Below, one piece after another: positions 42,534-53,767 of a stretch of DNA of 64,000 bases; the stretch's first letter is position 1; every line of letters starts with the position of its first letter. A program made the translations under genes and the position numbers. The notes under the pieces are model-generated. The model saw nothing but the letters and a program-made list of their open reading frames with translations. It did not search any database and was not told where the DNA came from. The stretch comes from Pinus tabuliformis (Eukaryota; Streptophyta; Pinopsida; Pinales; Pinaceae). The stretch covers positions 921,422,582 through 921,486,581 of the forward strand of contig CM062815.1 of the NCBI GenBank assembly GCA_031772625.1, written 5' to 3'.

Positions 42534-44117
42534 AATTTATCGATAACGTAAATGATAGCCAAGAACTATTTTTCAGTTACCGTATAGTTTAATTCAACAA
42601 GGGTCAAATTCTTGCTGACATAATAAATTTCATACGGTTTCCTGTCCTCCTGTTGCCCCAAAATCGTCCCTACTATTGTTTGAGAAGCATCAGTAGAGTT
42701 GTGAAACGAGAGCCTCCATTCAGGACCGCGTAATATTAGAGCCTTGCAGACTAGTTCTTTGATTTCTACAAAAGATGCTTCACATTCATCTGTCCACACA
42801 AATTCTGCATCCTTAGGCAACAATTGAAAAAGTGGGAATGCTATTTTAGAATTTTTTTTCTATGAGATGCCTATAATATCTAGTATAACCAATAAATCTG
42901 CATACCTGTGTCGATGTCTTAGGCATAGTATATGTTAATATTACCTCTACCTTCACCGGATCAACCCGAATTCCTGCAGTTGAAAGTAAGTTTGCCAACA
43001 CTATTCCTTCTTTCATCATCATATGAAATTTGACTGTACTAAGAGAAACATGTGTTTTCTTACATATTTCAAGTACTTTATCTAAGTTTTTCATAGCTTT
43101 TGTAAAGGAATCCACATATGGGGTAAAGTCGTCCATGTAAATCTCAACACTATCATTAACCAGATCAGAAAAAAATCCTAATATTTTCCTTTGAAAGGTA
43201 GCAGGTGCGTTATAGAGGCCAAATGGAAGGCCTCGGTAGAAAAAGGTTCACCAAGGGCATGTGAAGGTAGTTTTGTCCTGATCCTTAGGAGCTATTTGTA
43301 TCTGATTGTATCTACTGAATCCATCCAAAAAGGAGAAGAACTCCTTCCCAGCTAATTTATCAAGGACTTGGTCAATAAATGGTAAGGGAAAATGGTCTTT
43401 CTAAGTTGCTCCATTTAGTTCCCTCTAATCAATGCAGATCCGCCACTTTCCATTATTCTTAGGAACAATGACCAGCGGGGAAACCCATTGACTATCTGGT
43501 ATCAGATAAATAAAACCCACATCTAATATCTTCTGCATTTCATCTTTGACAATGTTTTTTAAGGCCAGATTCATTCTTCTTTTTGGCTTCCTAATAGGTT
43601 GACATTCCTCTTTAATGTCTATATGATGATTACATAAATCAGTAGGGATGCCTTTCATATCGGTATACTCCCAAGAAAAATATTCTTTATGCTCCCTAAG
43701 GAATTTCAGTAGATGTTCGGATTGGGAGTGTGAAAGCTCAGGATTAATATTCAATGTTTTCCCTAGTTCAATTTCTACAGGAACACTATTACGAGGTACG
43801 ATTTGAGGAATGTTTTCTACTTCTATTTCTGGCTCAATATCTTCCTGAACATTGCAACTCATGACAATTTCTAACAGCTGACGGGTTGAATCAGAAATAA
43901 AGTCGGGATTGCTGAGAAAGGTGTTAATGACATCATCCTCTGTTTCATTTTTATAACATAGAGCCTCACTGATGGTAAGGATGGGTCTAATTTCTTCATT
44001 CTCAGATTCAGGCTCTTTGGTAGGTAGAGACTTTTGAATCAAGGTAAATCCGGGTTTATTTGATGAACTTGGTTCTGCATGGAGGTAAAGGATAAGGTTT
44101 TTTTTTAACTTCCCCAT
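42534..44117 (-). pseudogene. RT and RNase H of element F
   Basis: Pieces on the minus strand are 44117-43425 (linker and RT fingers: YFSWEYTDMKGIP, WVSPLVIVPKNNGKWRICID), about 43400-43140 (FLDGFSRYNQIQIAPKDQDKT, PFGLYNAPATFQRK), the catalytic YMDD just upstream of 43136, and 43136-42846 (thumb and connection). RNase H is 42823-42534 (STDASQTIVGTILGQ). Sequence character is OTA, Athila-like. Stops and frameshifts lie between the pieces. Confidence 0.85.
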
Positions 44118-44640
44118 TGGATATTACCATGTTTCTAGATCGACACCTAATGTAAGCATCTGCAGTTGCGAGCCAAGGTCTTCCTAAAATCAAAGGATGC
44201 CCACCGGTTGGGGATTGGGTATGTAAAACCAAAAGGTCAACGGGGTACTACCATGAGTCTACCAAAATAGTGATATCTTCTAACTTCCCTACCAGTCTAA
44301 TAGTAGACCGATCTGCCAATTCTAGGATGGTGGGAGTTGGTTTAAGGTTTCGCAGATCCAAGATAATCACTGTTGCAGAGGTTATAACATTAATCATTGC
44401 CCTCAAATCTACCAGTACGTTTGGGATATCCACCCCATTAATATGTGCTGTCAAAATCGGGTTCCCAGTGTTAGGATATTTTGACACATAGGAAATACTT
44501 AAGCATAAATTGGTCTAATGTAGAGTTAGGCAAAGTGTGTTTCTTTACTATGTACTTTTGTAACTTACAATTCGACGGTTACGATATATTCTAGACATGA
44601 AGTGATGCAACGATTCTTTCTCTCCTCGGTATTACCAACA
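44118..44640 (-). pseudogene. Protease region of element F
   Basis: The minus strand reads MSRIYRNRRIVSYKST, a frameshift, then TAHINGVDIPNVLVDLRAMINVI, an aspartic protease in which the Gly of DLGA has become Arg. TPTILELADRS and GGHPLILGRPWLATADAYI follow. The frame breaks at a TAG near 44246. No gag of F is seen further right; the element is cut off near 44640 by copia DNA. Confidence 0.75.
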
Positions 44641-44871
44641 CTTGATTTGTGGTTTAACACCCGATTGGTCCATGATATCTATTTAAAGAGCATGTAGGGT
44701 CATTTGTAAGGTGACCATTCATGAGAGAATATTATGTAAATTTTTTTATTTTACACTAATAAATTGCCTAAAGTGGTCGCGTTGGCTCAGGCCGTGGAAT
44801 GTTTTCCTTTTTGAGGGTTTTAACTACATCAAGAATATTGGTGTATTGATCTATGATCTATTTGTGAGTTG
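44641..44871 (+). mobile_element. Probable fragment of a copia LTR
   Basis: CAGGCCGTGGAATG and GGGTTTTAACTACATC, then ATTGGTGTATTGATC, look like the 3' part of a copia LTR. A TATTTAAAG motif lies at 44682-44690. It ends where the G LTR begins. No second copy is in the window, so its edges are guesses. Confidence 0.35.
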
Positions 44872-45351
44872 TGTTGGGTTGTGCTATATTCTTTCCACGT
44901 AGTTAACAGGGGGTTTGAGGGGCACCCATAACCCCACTTTATGGGGTCTGGGGTAGTGCCCCGGAAAATTTTGGTTTTGGACCCTATGTTAGGTTGGGCG
45001 GACCCACCTATGGTTTTGTGCATGATTTTCGCACATGGTTTTTTGGATGCGATGGTTTTTGGTCCATGGTATTGGACGCGATGGTTTTCAGTCCATCGTA
45101 TTGGATGCTTCGGCATGTATAAATATGTATTGTAACATTGAAAGGAAAATAATGAAAAATCAAGCTGGTAGTCCCGGTTTTGGGATCCAGGGGAAAGTCT
45201 CTATGTATATGTGTTTTATGTGTTCTGCTCTCGCATTATTTATTTTCTGTGTTTTAGAATTCGTATGCAGGTAATTTCTATATGGGGTTAAAACATACAA
45301 GTTGTGTCCTTTGGTGTTCTATATGAGGAACTTACCTTATACATTCCAACA
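44872..45351 (+). mobile_element. 5' LTR of copia element G (about 480 bp)
   Basis: The right edge is firm: CATTCCAACA is followed at once by TGGTATCAGAGCT, the tRNA-iMet primer site. The left edge, TGTTGGGTTG at 44872, is inferred from the inverted ends TGTTGG/CCAACA. A TATA box (TATAAATA) lies at 45119-45126. The partner LTR is beyond the window. Confidence 0.7.
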
Positions 45352-45364
45352 TGGTATCAGAGCT
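45352..45364 (+). other. Primer binding site of copia element G
   Basis: TGGTATCAGAGCT matches the initiator-Met tRNA 3' end used by most plant copia elements. Confidence 0.9.
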
Positions 45365-46507
45365 ATTTGAGGGCTGCATCTGTTAGTGATCCAAATTCGA
45401 AGACGGTACAACTGCATCCAACTGTCATTTCCTAGATCTACTGTTTCTGACCACTTTCAGGCCGAGAGGACTACTCTACTGTGTCAGGAGCATCTTTTCC
45501 AGTGAGGAACCCCTTTTGTTTCAAGCGAAAAGGTTTCCAGTAGCCCTACCTACGTCATTTTTAAGATCTAGAGGTATAAAGTCTTTATTTGCAGTTTTAG
45601 CTATATATCTCTTTGTTTATCTCTCTGTTTTTTATTACGAGATCTATACCTTTCATTTCTACTAATGCTCTTTGCCCCGCGACTCTGTGTGATCTGGGCA
45701 AATCAGAAACAAAAAGGAAGGATTTTTCTCATGCGTATGCTCTTTTCCGCTGCGCCTTAATGTGATCTCGGAAAATTAGAAACATTGAGGAAAATATTTA
45801 TTTTCTGGCGAAAGCGAACTGCAAGCCGCAAGGTTTCTTTTTTTTTTACATGTCCATTTTGGGTTGTGTGGCTTTTTGTTTTGTAGGCAAAAAGGTTTTT
45901 TTCAAGTAAGCACTCACTCCAAAGCTTCAGTGACTAAAAAAAGAAAACCCTTTCCTCTTTTCCAAAACTTACTAGCCTTTTAAACTAGCTCACTTGGTCC
46001 AATGTTACTTTATGAGAATAGAGGTCTTGGGTTCAAGTCTTTCTTTTTGTTGAGCTATTTTTTCTAAAAACACATGTAACTTATATTTTAAAGTTACTTT
46101 ATGTAAAAGTGTTCTCACCCATTATAAAAAGTGAGTCACTTATAATTCTAAAGTCTTTTTATATTTTATTTAAATTACAATTTAGTGGGTAGTTCATAAA
46201 GTATCATTGTAAAAGTGACTTTCACTTATTTATAAAAGTGGGTCACATAATTTTTTTCTTTCAAAGTGAGCTAATTAGATTAAGTTTGGAAAGAGGGGGG
46301 ATGTTTTTTTTAAATATAACATTATGATTCACTTCCCAACATTCACGTACTTAATCAACATCTTTAACAACTCTTATTCAAAAAGCCATAACTTCTTTTA
46401 TCCGGAAGCCGTTTTTAGAGCCGTTTTTTTTTTAATTGGCCTATTTTTTCGAGATCTTTCCATTTAAACACTTAGTTTCAGCATCTATAGCTTCATTTTA
46501 TGTTAAA
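45365..46507 (+). other. Leader of copia element G
   Basis: This is a T-rich leader of about 1.1 kb with no convincing coding sequence. It contains a tRNA-like segment (listed separately) and repeated AAAGTGAGTCAC / AAAGTGGGTCAC blocks near 46129 and 46239. Confidence 0.5.
45975..46045 (+). mobile_element. Possible tRNA-derived SINE head
   Basis: A polymerase III A-box-like TAGCTCACTTGG (45986-45997) and a B-box-like GGTTCAAGTCT (46030-46040) are 32 bp apart, with GAGGTCTTGG before the B box as in tRNA-derived SINEs. The 3' end may run to about 46290, after T-rich sequence. No target-site duplication was found by eye. Confidence 0.4.
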
Positions 46508-46836
46508 ATGGAAAGTCCATATTAATTTATTCTTGACAACACCAACTATGTCTAATGGGTGTCCTACATGGAGGATTTACTTAGAAGTAAAGGTCTTTTT
46601 AGAATAGCCTCATGCCAAGAGTCTAAACCTAAAGATGAAGATAAGATAGTCAAATGGGAAAACAAGCAAGATCAAGCACGTGGGTTGATAGGGATGTATA
46701 TTTCTCCAGAACTTAGATTCCATATCACTGAACTTGATACCCTTGATGAAGCAATAAAATAACTCCATAATGTTTTTGGAATTAAAAATTAAATTAGAGC
46801 CCATCAACTCGAAAATGAGTTAATTATGTTGGACCC
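46508..46836 (+). pseudogene. gag: Copia gag of element G, N-terminal part
   Basis: From ATG 46508 the frame reads MESPY, a stop, FILDNTNYV, a stop, then WVSYMEDLLRSKGLFRI and ISPELRFHI. This is the usual start of a copia Gag. A TAA follows at 46760-46762, and the frame continues to 46836, where element C is inserted. Joined with 60734 onward, the frame resumes exactly (LDP then NN). Confidence 0.85.
46832..46836. repeat. Target-site duplication GACCC, left of element C
   Basis: GACCC is repeated at 60729-60733, immediately after the 3' LTR of C. Confidence 0.95.
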
Positions 46837-47055
46837 TGTTATCACTTAGAACTATAAACATTTGTATATAATCCTTTGTCCAAGTTCAATGTCAAAAGTT
46901 AGTGTCAAATTGTTTTTGTTCTATGTTTCTTACTTAGGGTTGGAGCTTTAAAGGTGTTTGATGTAAATTGTACTCTAATCCTATTGGTCATCCTCCACCA
47001 TCATGGTTTCATAAGCCATGTCTTGTCTTATCCATGTCACCGATCCTTTCCATGA

Positions 47056-47208
47056 TTTCGCAGCGCAGTCTCTTATTGGTCAGTTTCGCAGCCTAATCAT
47101 TGTTTAGCCATTCCGCAGCGCGTCATCATTAAGCCGTTTCGCAGCGCATTATGACAATTCAAAACTAACCGCGCTGCGAAATCACAGATTCGTGCGTTTT
47201 GCAGCGAA
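47056..47208 (+). promoter_or_regulatory. TTTCGCAGCGC motif cluster, 5' LTR of C
   Basis: Copies lie at 47056, 47084 (TTTCGCAGCC), 47111 (TTCCGCAGCG), 47137 and 47197 (TTTTGCAGCGAA), with one in reverse at 47171 (GCGCTGCGAAA). The cluster sits about 200 bp before the ATG of the LTR ORF. A repeated factor-binding site is likely; the factor is unknown (E2F-like sites, TTTCGCGC, are related in form). Confidence 0.55.
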
Positions 47209-47407
47209 TATTTCTCAAAGGGTCAAGTCTGTTGATGAATCACCACTTCTGTCCTCTCATGTCAGTTTGCGTACCTCCCAAACGCTCATTAACCATCACT
47301 CCACCAATAGATTTGTAGACATGCACATAAATATTATTCAAATGGGTTTTACCGTGCATGGATCTTTATGATGATCGTAAATGATGCATAAGTGACCAGC
47401 CTGTGTG

Positions 47408-49145
47408 ATGATATATTTGAGTTTGCAAGTGAGGTTGTTTTCAAGTGAGCCTGATTACAAGCGAGGCCGAGTTCAAAAAGAATTGAATCACCATTTTGTT
47501 GAAGCTGTTGGTCATCGTCTGTGCGAAAATTTCAAAAGCAAAATGGAGAGGAAAGAACATAGGTCTGGAAAATGTCAGAGAACAGAGCCTGAAGGTTTAT
47601 ACCTAGCATTAAGAGATGAAGGCGTGAAGAAAGCCTTCAAGGATGCCGGCTGTTGGAATTTCTGTAAGAAGCTGCAAGGTGGCCATGCTCAGGTAACAAA
47701 GGATTTTGCTTTAAACTTCACCGGTTTGAATTCTAAAATAGCTATGTTAGAAGTTCAAGTGTCTCTGGGAGGCAATAGCTGCTGTAACTGAGATCCCAAG
47801 AGGGGGGCAAGAATGGTTTAAGAATTTTAAGTTTGATATGAACCCCTGCAAAGAGTTTTTAAAAGAGGCATATGTGAATGAAGACCTAACAAAAGCAGTG
47901 CCTAGAAACTATGTTAAGGAGCACTATGCCCTTCTTCTCACCTGTATTCAGAAGTACTTGACCTGTGAGGGAAGATACAATAAGGTCTACTCTTATCACT
48001 TCAAGTTGCTGTTACATTTCACTGGTAAAGCATCCATAGACATTCCCTTCTATTTGTTTCGTAGTCTGAGAAAAATGTGTGACAAAGTGCAATTAAGGAA
48101 GGACAACTGTGAAACATCTTTATTTCACCATGGTTTGGTTAAATTGTTAGTTTTGGATGGTCTTCAGAAAATAGGTAGAGACTGGAACACGTTCATTTTC
48201 ATGGTGGGTTTCCAAAGTAAAACAGGTCTTACTCCACAGCTAGTTAGAGCAAAAGAACAATCAGTTGAAGAACCCACGATAGCTGAGCTTCAAAAGGAGG
48301 AAAAAGATAAAAAGAAGGTCAAGTCACAGTTAAGAAAATCAGTGAAGCCACTGATCATTAAAGAACAACCTCAGCCATCAGCAAAAGAAGAAGCTCAGCA
48401 TAAGAAAACTGTACCTGGACCAAGTGGATCTGAAACAGTGTCAAGAGGTAGGACAAGGATCCAAATAAGTAAAGAAAAGGGAAAAGCATTGGCTGTTGAG
48501 GAAAGCCCGATATCTAAGGCCAGCCTGAGTGATTTGCTGGAGGCCACTGAGTTTGAGCAAGTTGAACCAGTGCACATTGATTTGACACAGTCATCACCAG
48601 AAAGCACCAAGAAATCTAGGGCTTCAAAAAGATTAAGGTTTGATGAACCAGGTGATGAATTTATCTTCAAACCAAGAAGACCTATTACAAGAAAGCAAGT
48701 AAGGGAAGCCGAGAAACTGCCTAGAACAGAGGAAGCTGAGGATTTTCCTAGAGCAGAGGTAGCTGAGGAATTGCCTAGAACAGAGGAGGCAGAGAAAATC
48801 AAGCAAAAAGACACAAATAGAACAGTCATCATTTCCCAAGGAGGTAATATTATAGCCATAAGGAACCAGTTGGAGGCAGCTAAAAATGAAATTGCTAAGG
48901 TGAAGAATGCCACTAGGGAGTCTGCAGTCAGGTATGCAAATTATCGAAAAGCTGTATTGAAAGGAAGTAAAAACCTAGTAAGCCAGGTGGATTCAGTAGC
49001 TGATGTTTACACATGGACAGTTCCAGCTCTCAAACAGGCCAAATTCATCAGAAAGATAAACATGCATTTAAGAGCTGAAAACAAAGCCCTGAGGAAGGAG
49101 GTTGCAGACTTGAAAGCACAACTAGTTCAATTAGCTGCTAAATGA
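47408..49145 (+). pseudogene. LTR-borne ORF of element C, 5' LTR copy
   Basis: This unknown protein has about 578 residues. It starts at ATG 47408 and reads to TGA 47789-47791, where a one-base insertion near 47768 (TCTCTGGGAGG against TCTCCGGAGG in the other LTR) shifts it. The rest is open from 47838 to 49145. The N-terminal 250 residues are helical (WFKNFKFDMNPCKEF, YSYHFKLLLHFTG, IPFYLFRSLRKMCDKV, FHHGLVKLLVLDGLQKIGRDW). A charged linker follows, with a nuclear-signal-like KKSRASKRLRF near residue 400, then repeats of LPRTEEAE. The C-terminal 80 residues are coiled coil (MHLRAENKALRKEVADL). No gag, pol or envelope motif is seen. Confidence 0.7.
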
Positions 49146-50020
49146 AGTTGTTGTTCAAAGAAAGGTGTTGTTCTAAGTTTTGTCAAATTTTGCTTAGTTT
49201 CATTATTTTGAGGACATCTAGATCCCTGCCATATGTAAAGGAGTTTTAGCAATTAAAGGTATAAGCAGTAAATACCTCAGGGCAAATACAAGCTGTTTTA
49301 ACAAATTCAGAAGTTTCGTAGCGCGCTACGAAACTGGTGTAGGTGGCGTTTTCAAAGCAAATAAACAATTTGGTAATATGTGCGGGAATTTTCAAAAGGG
49401 AACACCTAAAGGTTATGTAAAAGATCAAATGAAGACATCCCAGCCACTCTGATCAAGACAGGTGTGCCTTCAAAAAGGTGAAATGTTTTAACCTAAGTGT
49501 ATATGTTTCGGTTATAAAGCCACTTTATTGCCGGTCATAGGGTGTTGAATGAATTGCATACATGGAATTTTGGCTTGCACACTTGGCCATCGATGGAGCA
49601 TCCAACTCATCAGGAAACATGGTGGTGTTCTATTGTTTTTGGGTTATTAAAGAGACTTAAAGTACATGTTGCTGCATATTCGAAGTGATGGGGGACCAGA
49701 ACCGAAAAGTAAGGGATATTCTCAGCCAACACGGAGCAGATTAAAGCCTTCAGTATCCAAAGCCAACATGGGGCATTAACTGCTCATCTCATGCCATCTC
49801 AGCCAAACGAAAAGGAAACCAGGTGTCAAAGCTGCAAGGAGGAATCATTCTACGAAGGAGATAGAATTAGAGTTATAATTAAATTAGAACTCTTTAGAAC
49901 TTCAGTTAGTGGTTATTGTATTAAATAGTTTGTTGCAAAGCAGATAGGTGTCATTAGTAGCAGTCATCGAGCTCCCCTCATGCTGGAGGAGGAATCTCCA
50001 AGTAGTTATAATTATGTTTC
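49146..50020 (+). other. 5' LTR of C between its ORF and TATA box
   Basis: No coding sequence is convincing here. It holds the palindrome at 49312-49335 and otherwise mixed AT-rich DNA, well conserved with 59293-60166. Confidence 0.5.
49312..49335. repeat. 24-bp perfect palindrome in 5' LTR of C
   Basis: AGTTTCGTAGCG is followed by its exact reverse complement. The half site is a variant of the TTTCGCAGCGC motif of the upstream cluster. It is unchanged in the 3' LTR although the flanks differ (AACTGGTGTAGG against AACTACTATAGG). Confidence 0.85.
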
Positions 50021-50028
50021 TATATATA
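50021..50028 (+). promoter_or_regulatory. TATA box for genomic RNA of element C
   Basis: TATATATA lies 558 bp before the LTR end and downstream of the LTR ORF, so the ORF is in U3. It is conserved at 60167-60174. Confidence 0.6.
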
Positions 50029-50585
50029 GCTGAATGATGAATGTAATTAGGGTTGGATATTTGAGAAAACAGAGTATTGTTTTGGCTTGTGTAAAAACTC
50101 AGTTTCAGTAATACAATTTGCTGCTTTCCTTCTCAGGATTCATACAATGTTTCAATGCTCAAGATATGTGGTTTTGCTTTATCCTTAATGTTTTTACAGT
50201 TGTATAAATACACAATCACTTAGAATTCACTTTGCTGCTCTAATTTCCTGTGTGTATTTGTAAGCTGAGGTTTCTATGAGATGTGTTTTGAGTATTTAAA
50301 CATCACATGCCCTGACTTCTATGTATGAGTAGTGTTATAGTTTACTGAAGGATGATTAACTCCATAATCCCAATGGAAGTCTTTGTAATGTCTGTCCAGC
50401 CAACATATTTGTTAAATTCACTTTGCAAGAGTTAGCCATCTCATCAATAGTCAAAATCAATAACCTTTTGAGAGAGCCCTCTCAGGCTAAGGAGGCTAAG
50501 CCTTAGTCAAAAGATTGGTCTGAAACAGTTACACAGAGTCTACCTGGTCAGCAACCTTCCAGTGCTTGATTTTGTGATAACATTT

Positions 50586-50603
50586 TGGTGCGTCTGCCGG
50601 GAG
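50586..50603 (+). other. Primer binding site of element C
   Basis: TGGTGCGTCTGCCGGGAG begins three bases after the LTR end. The tRNA is not identified; the site differs from that of B. Confidence 0.75.
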
Positions 50604-50723
50604 CCTGAAGATTACTCATTCCCGTAATTATAAGACTGAACTTCTGAAGGTAGCAGGAGCTCAAAAAGGTTTTCGAGGCTGCATTCTACCTTGGTGACTC
50701 CATTAATTCTTAAAGTTTAAAAG

Positions 50724-53700
50724 GTGGCTTCGAGAGGAAGATATACAAGGAGTAATCCTGACCCAAACCCACCTAGTCCTGTGGATAATCCTAATATCAT
50801 CTCAAGGAGTAGACAAAGATTTTCTGATATACCAGGTACTTCAAATATTTCAAAGTCTTTGTTTCCTGAGTTTTCTAGAAGTCCTGAAGATAAAATTGTT
50901 GATGATAAAATTCAAGAAGTATTGTTGAGGTCTGAAAACGAAGAACTTATTGGTATCATTTTGGATTTACAAAAGAAAGGCATTGATACTTCATCTTTAG
51001 TGTCACAAAAAGATAAAGAAGAGTTTTGGGAAATTGTTACTTCTGAATTGTTATTAGAGGAGGAGGACTTGAAACAGCTCAAGGAGCTTGACCCTTTTGA
51101 AGTTTTGCTTAAATCTAAAACTGGTTTACCTCTCCCAAATTGGAGTTCTTTTGTCAGTGGTTTAGAAAGTCCCAATAGCCCTTTCTGTACTCATACTTTA
51201 TCTTCTGCCTCTGCTAGTCTAAATAGTCCTCAGACAACATCTCATACTAGTTCTGGTCCCACTAGTCATACAGTACCTGTTATCCCTGCTCCTCCTTTCA
51301 TTATGGCTGTACCTGCTAGGTATGCTCCTCTAGCTCTCCCTGCTGTTTTGCATGATCTCCCTAGTAAATATGCTGCTAGAATCCCAACATGGGGAGGAGA
51401 TGAAGATATTACAGCCGAGGAACATGTGGATAGATTCAATGATTTTGTTGATAGGGAAGAAGTGGATGATGAAGATGTAAAATTAAGACTGTTTGCTCAA
51501 ACTTTTATTGGGGAAGTCCGAAAATGGTTTAAAGCCCTTGGAGCTGGTAGCATTCATAGTTGGGCTGAGTTTGAAGATAGTTTTCTGAGGAAATGGGGAA
51601 ATAGAACCAATCCTGTTCAAGCCCTCACTGAATATAATAGTCTAAGAAGAGCTCCAGATGAAACTGTCCAAAACTTTTCTAAGAGGTTTAATAAAGTATA
51701 TAATTCTATTCCAGCACATTTGAAACCTCCTGGAGCTTTGGCACAGTTAAGATATGCTGAGTCATTTGATTCAGATTTCTCTCTTTTACTCAGAGAAAGA
51801 GAGTCTGCTACTCTTGCTGACATGAAAAATGATGCAGTTAAGGTAGATGTGAATATGCTTGCTGCTAAGAAGTCGAAGATGGAAAAGACTAAGATAAAGG
51901 AAGAGGAGAAACCTTCTACCTCTACTCAAGAAGACAAGTTTGAAACCATGATGAAAACCATGGAGAAATTGATGGATCAATTAGCACTTGGGAATACTAC
52001 TGTTCCCCAAGCACAACAAGAGCCTCGGTTTAGGAACCCTCAATTTAGAAGGCCTCAAAATCAGCAAAGGCCAAGAGACAATAGAAATCAGTAGGCAGAT
52101 CCTCCAGTGAGACCTCCTTTCCAACAAAACATGGTGGATGAAGAAGAAGAACCTGAAGTACCTGAGGAATCTATTCATTGTTTTGGTGAGGAAGACTCAG
52201 AAATTTTCTTAACTAAGGAGGAACATGATGTGTCCAGTTTGGTAAAGGCAGAAGAGGAGCCTTCAGATTTCTTAAAGGGTTATCAGCATGCCATATTTGA
52301 AATTCAGAAGCAGTACAATCTCAGAAACTGAGATGTCCCTATTACAGCAAATAAAGCACAGCCCAAGAAGAATATTTCAAAGGCAATTGAAGATAAAAAG
52401 GAAAAGTCAAAGCAGGTTGATGGTAAAGGTGATTCCCCTGTTGATAGAAAGGATATTCAAAACCCTGCACCTCCTAAGGAACTTGAAAAGTCTACTTCTG
52501 TTTTTAACATTGAAAATGAGATTGCAAAAATTAAAATATCAGTCCCATTCAATGAAATTCTAAAAGTAGACAAATATAGAAGCAAGATTGTTGAAATGCT
52601 TAATTCTCCACCAGGAGGGGCTGATATTCTAAATGTGCAAGAGGATAATCCTATTATCTGTTTAGGACCAAGACTTGAGGATGAACAAAATGATGAGTTT
52701 CCCCCTTTTTATATAAGCATTAATATCCATGATATGACTCTACATAATGCTATGCTGGATTCAGGGGCATCACATAATCTCATGCCTAAGGTAATCATGG
52801 AAAGACTGGGATTAGAAGTAACTAGACCGTACAAGGACTTATTTTCATTTGATTCAAAGAGAGTTCATTGCATTGGGTTAATAAAAGATGTTGTTGTGGC
52901 ACTCACACAAATCCCAGCAAAAACAACTGTCATGGACATTGTTGTTGCAGACATTCCACCTAAGTTTGGGATGCTTCTTTCAAGGTCATGGGCAGCAAAA
53001 ATCAAGGGTACCATGCAAATGGATCTAACATATGCTACCATCCCAGTGTTTGGTGAACAAAGGAGGTTGTATCGTGAAACAAGGATGGCATATATGGTAA
53101 GCAACAAGGACAAGCCTCAGAATTTTCCTATTTACTCTTGTGATACAGGTCTTGGATCAGCTATCCTTTTCAATGAATCAGTTGGAAAAGAATCACAAGA
53201 TGGACATGCAGAAAATCAGTGTCAGGAGGTACAGCAAAGAAATGAAAGAGACATCACCGGTTGCTGGTCCCTATACTTTGATGGAGCAGTAGGAAAAGAG
53301 GGCGCAGGAGCTGGGATTTGGATCACTAGTCCAACTGAAGAAAGTCAGTTTTTGTCATACAAACTAAACTTTGATTGTACCAACAACATGGCTGAGTACG
53401 AATCTCTGGTTTTAGGCCTGGAAACCTTGATAAAGTTGAAGGCAAAGAACATTGTTGTTTGTGGAGATTCTGAATTGATTATAAAGCAAGTACAAGGTGC
53501 ATATCAAACAAAGGATGCAAGGATGAGAGCCTACAGAAATTTACTGTTGGAATTGTTGGAAAAATTTCAATCCTATTCCTTCAGTATAAAAACCAGAGAT
53601 CAAAATTCTGTTGCAGATTCTCTTGCTGTTGCAGCTAGTCTTTTTATTATTCCTAAACATTCTTCTGATAGCTATGAAGTGAAGGTTCGCCATAGGCCAG

Positions 53701-53753
53701 TCATCCCAGATAATATCATAAACTGGCAGTCTTTGAAAATGATCAGCAGGTAA
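50724..53753 (+). pseudogene. gag: Gag-protease-aRNaseH part of element C
   Basis: This is one frame from GTG 50724, just after TAA 50718-50720 and AAG. The start (TRSNPDPNP) aligns with the CTG start of B. An internal ATG lies at 51304. Gag capsid-like sequence spans about 51300-51860 (MKNDAVKVDVNML at its end). Protease DSGASHNLM is near 52755. The archaeal-type RNase H lies at about 53262-53640, with all four acidic positions in place (YFDGA, NNMAEYESLVLG, GDSELIIKQVQG, VADSLA). Stops interrupt at TAG 52092-52094 and TGA 52329-52331. The frame is lost near 53745, with RT continuing in the next frame. Confidence 0.85.
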
Positions 53754-53767
53754 GAAATTTCCTTGAG

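Larger units (their letters stand above)
46837..50582 (+). mobile_element. 5' LTR of Tat-like element C (3,746 bp)
   Basis: It starts TGTTATCAC and ends GTGATAACA, a perfect 9-bp inverted end repeat. Its partner is 56985-60728. Inside are a cluster of TTTCGCAGCGC motifs (47056-47208), a protein-coding region (47408-49145), a 24-bp palindrome (49312-49335) and a TATA box (50021). The two LTRs differ by scattered single changes, so insertion is fairly recent. Confidence 0.95.

Noticed and set aside
49246-49428. Minus-strand frame of 60 codons over the palindrome
   Set aside because: Short, with no homology, and not supported by a start context or domain.
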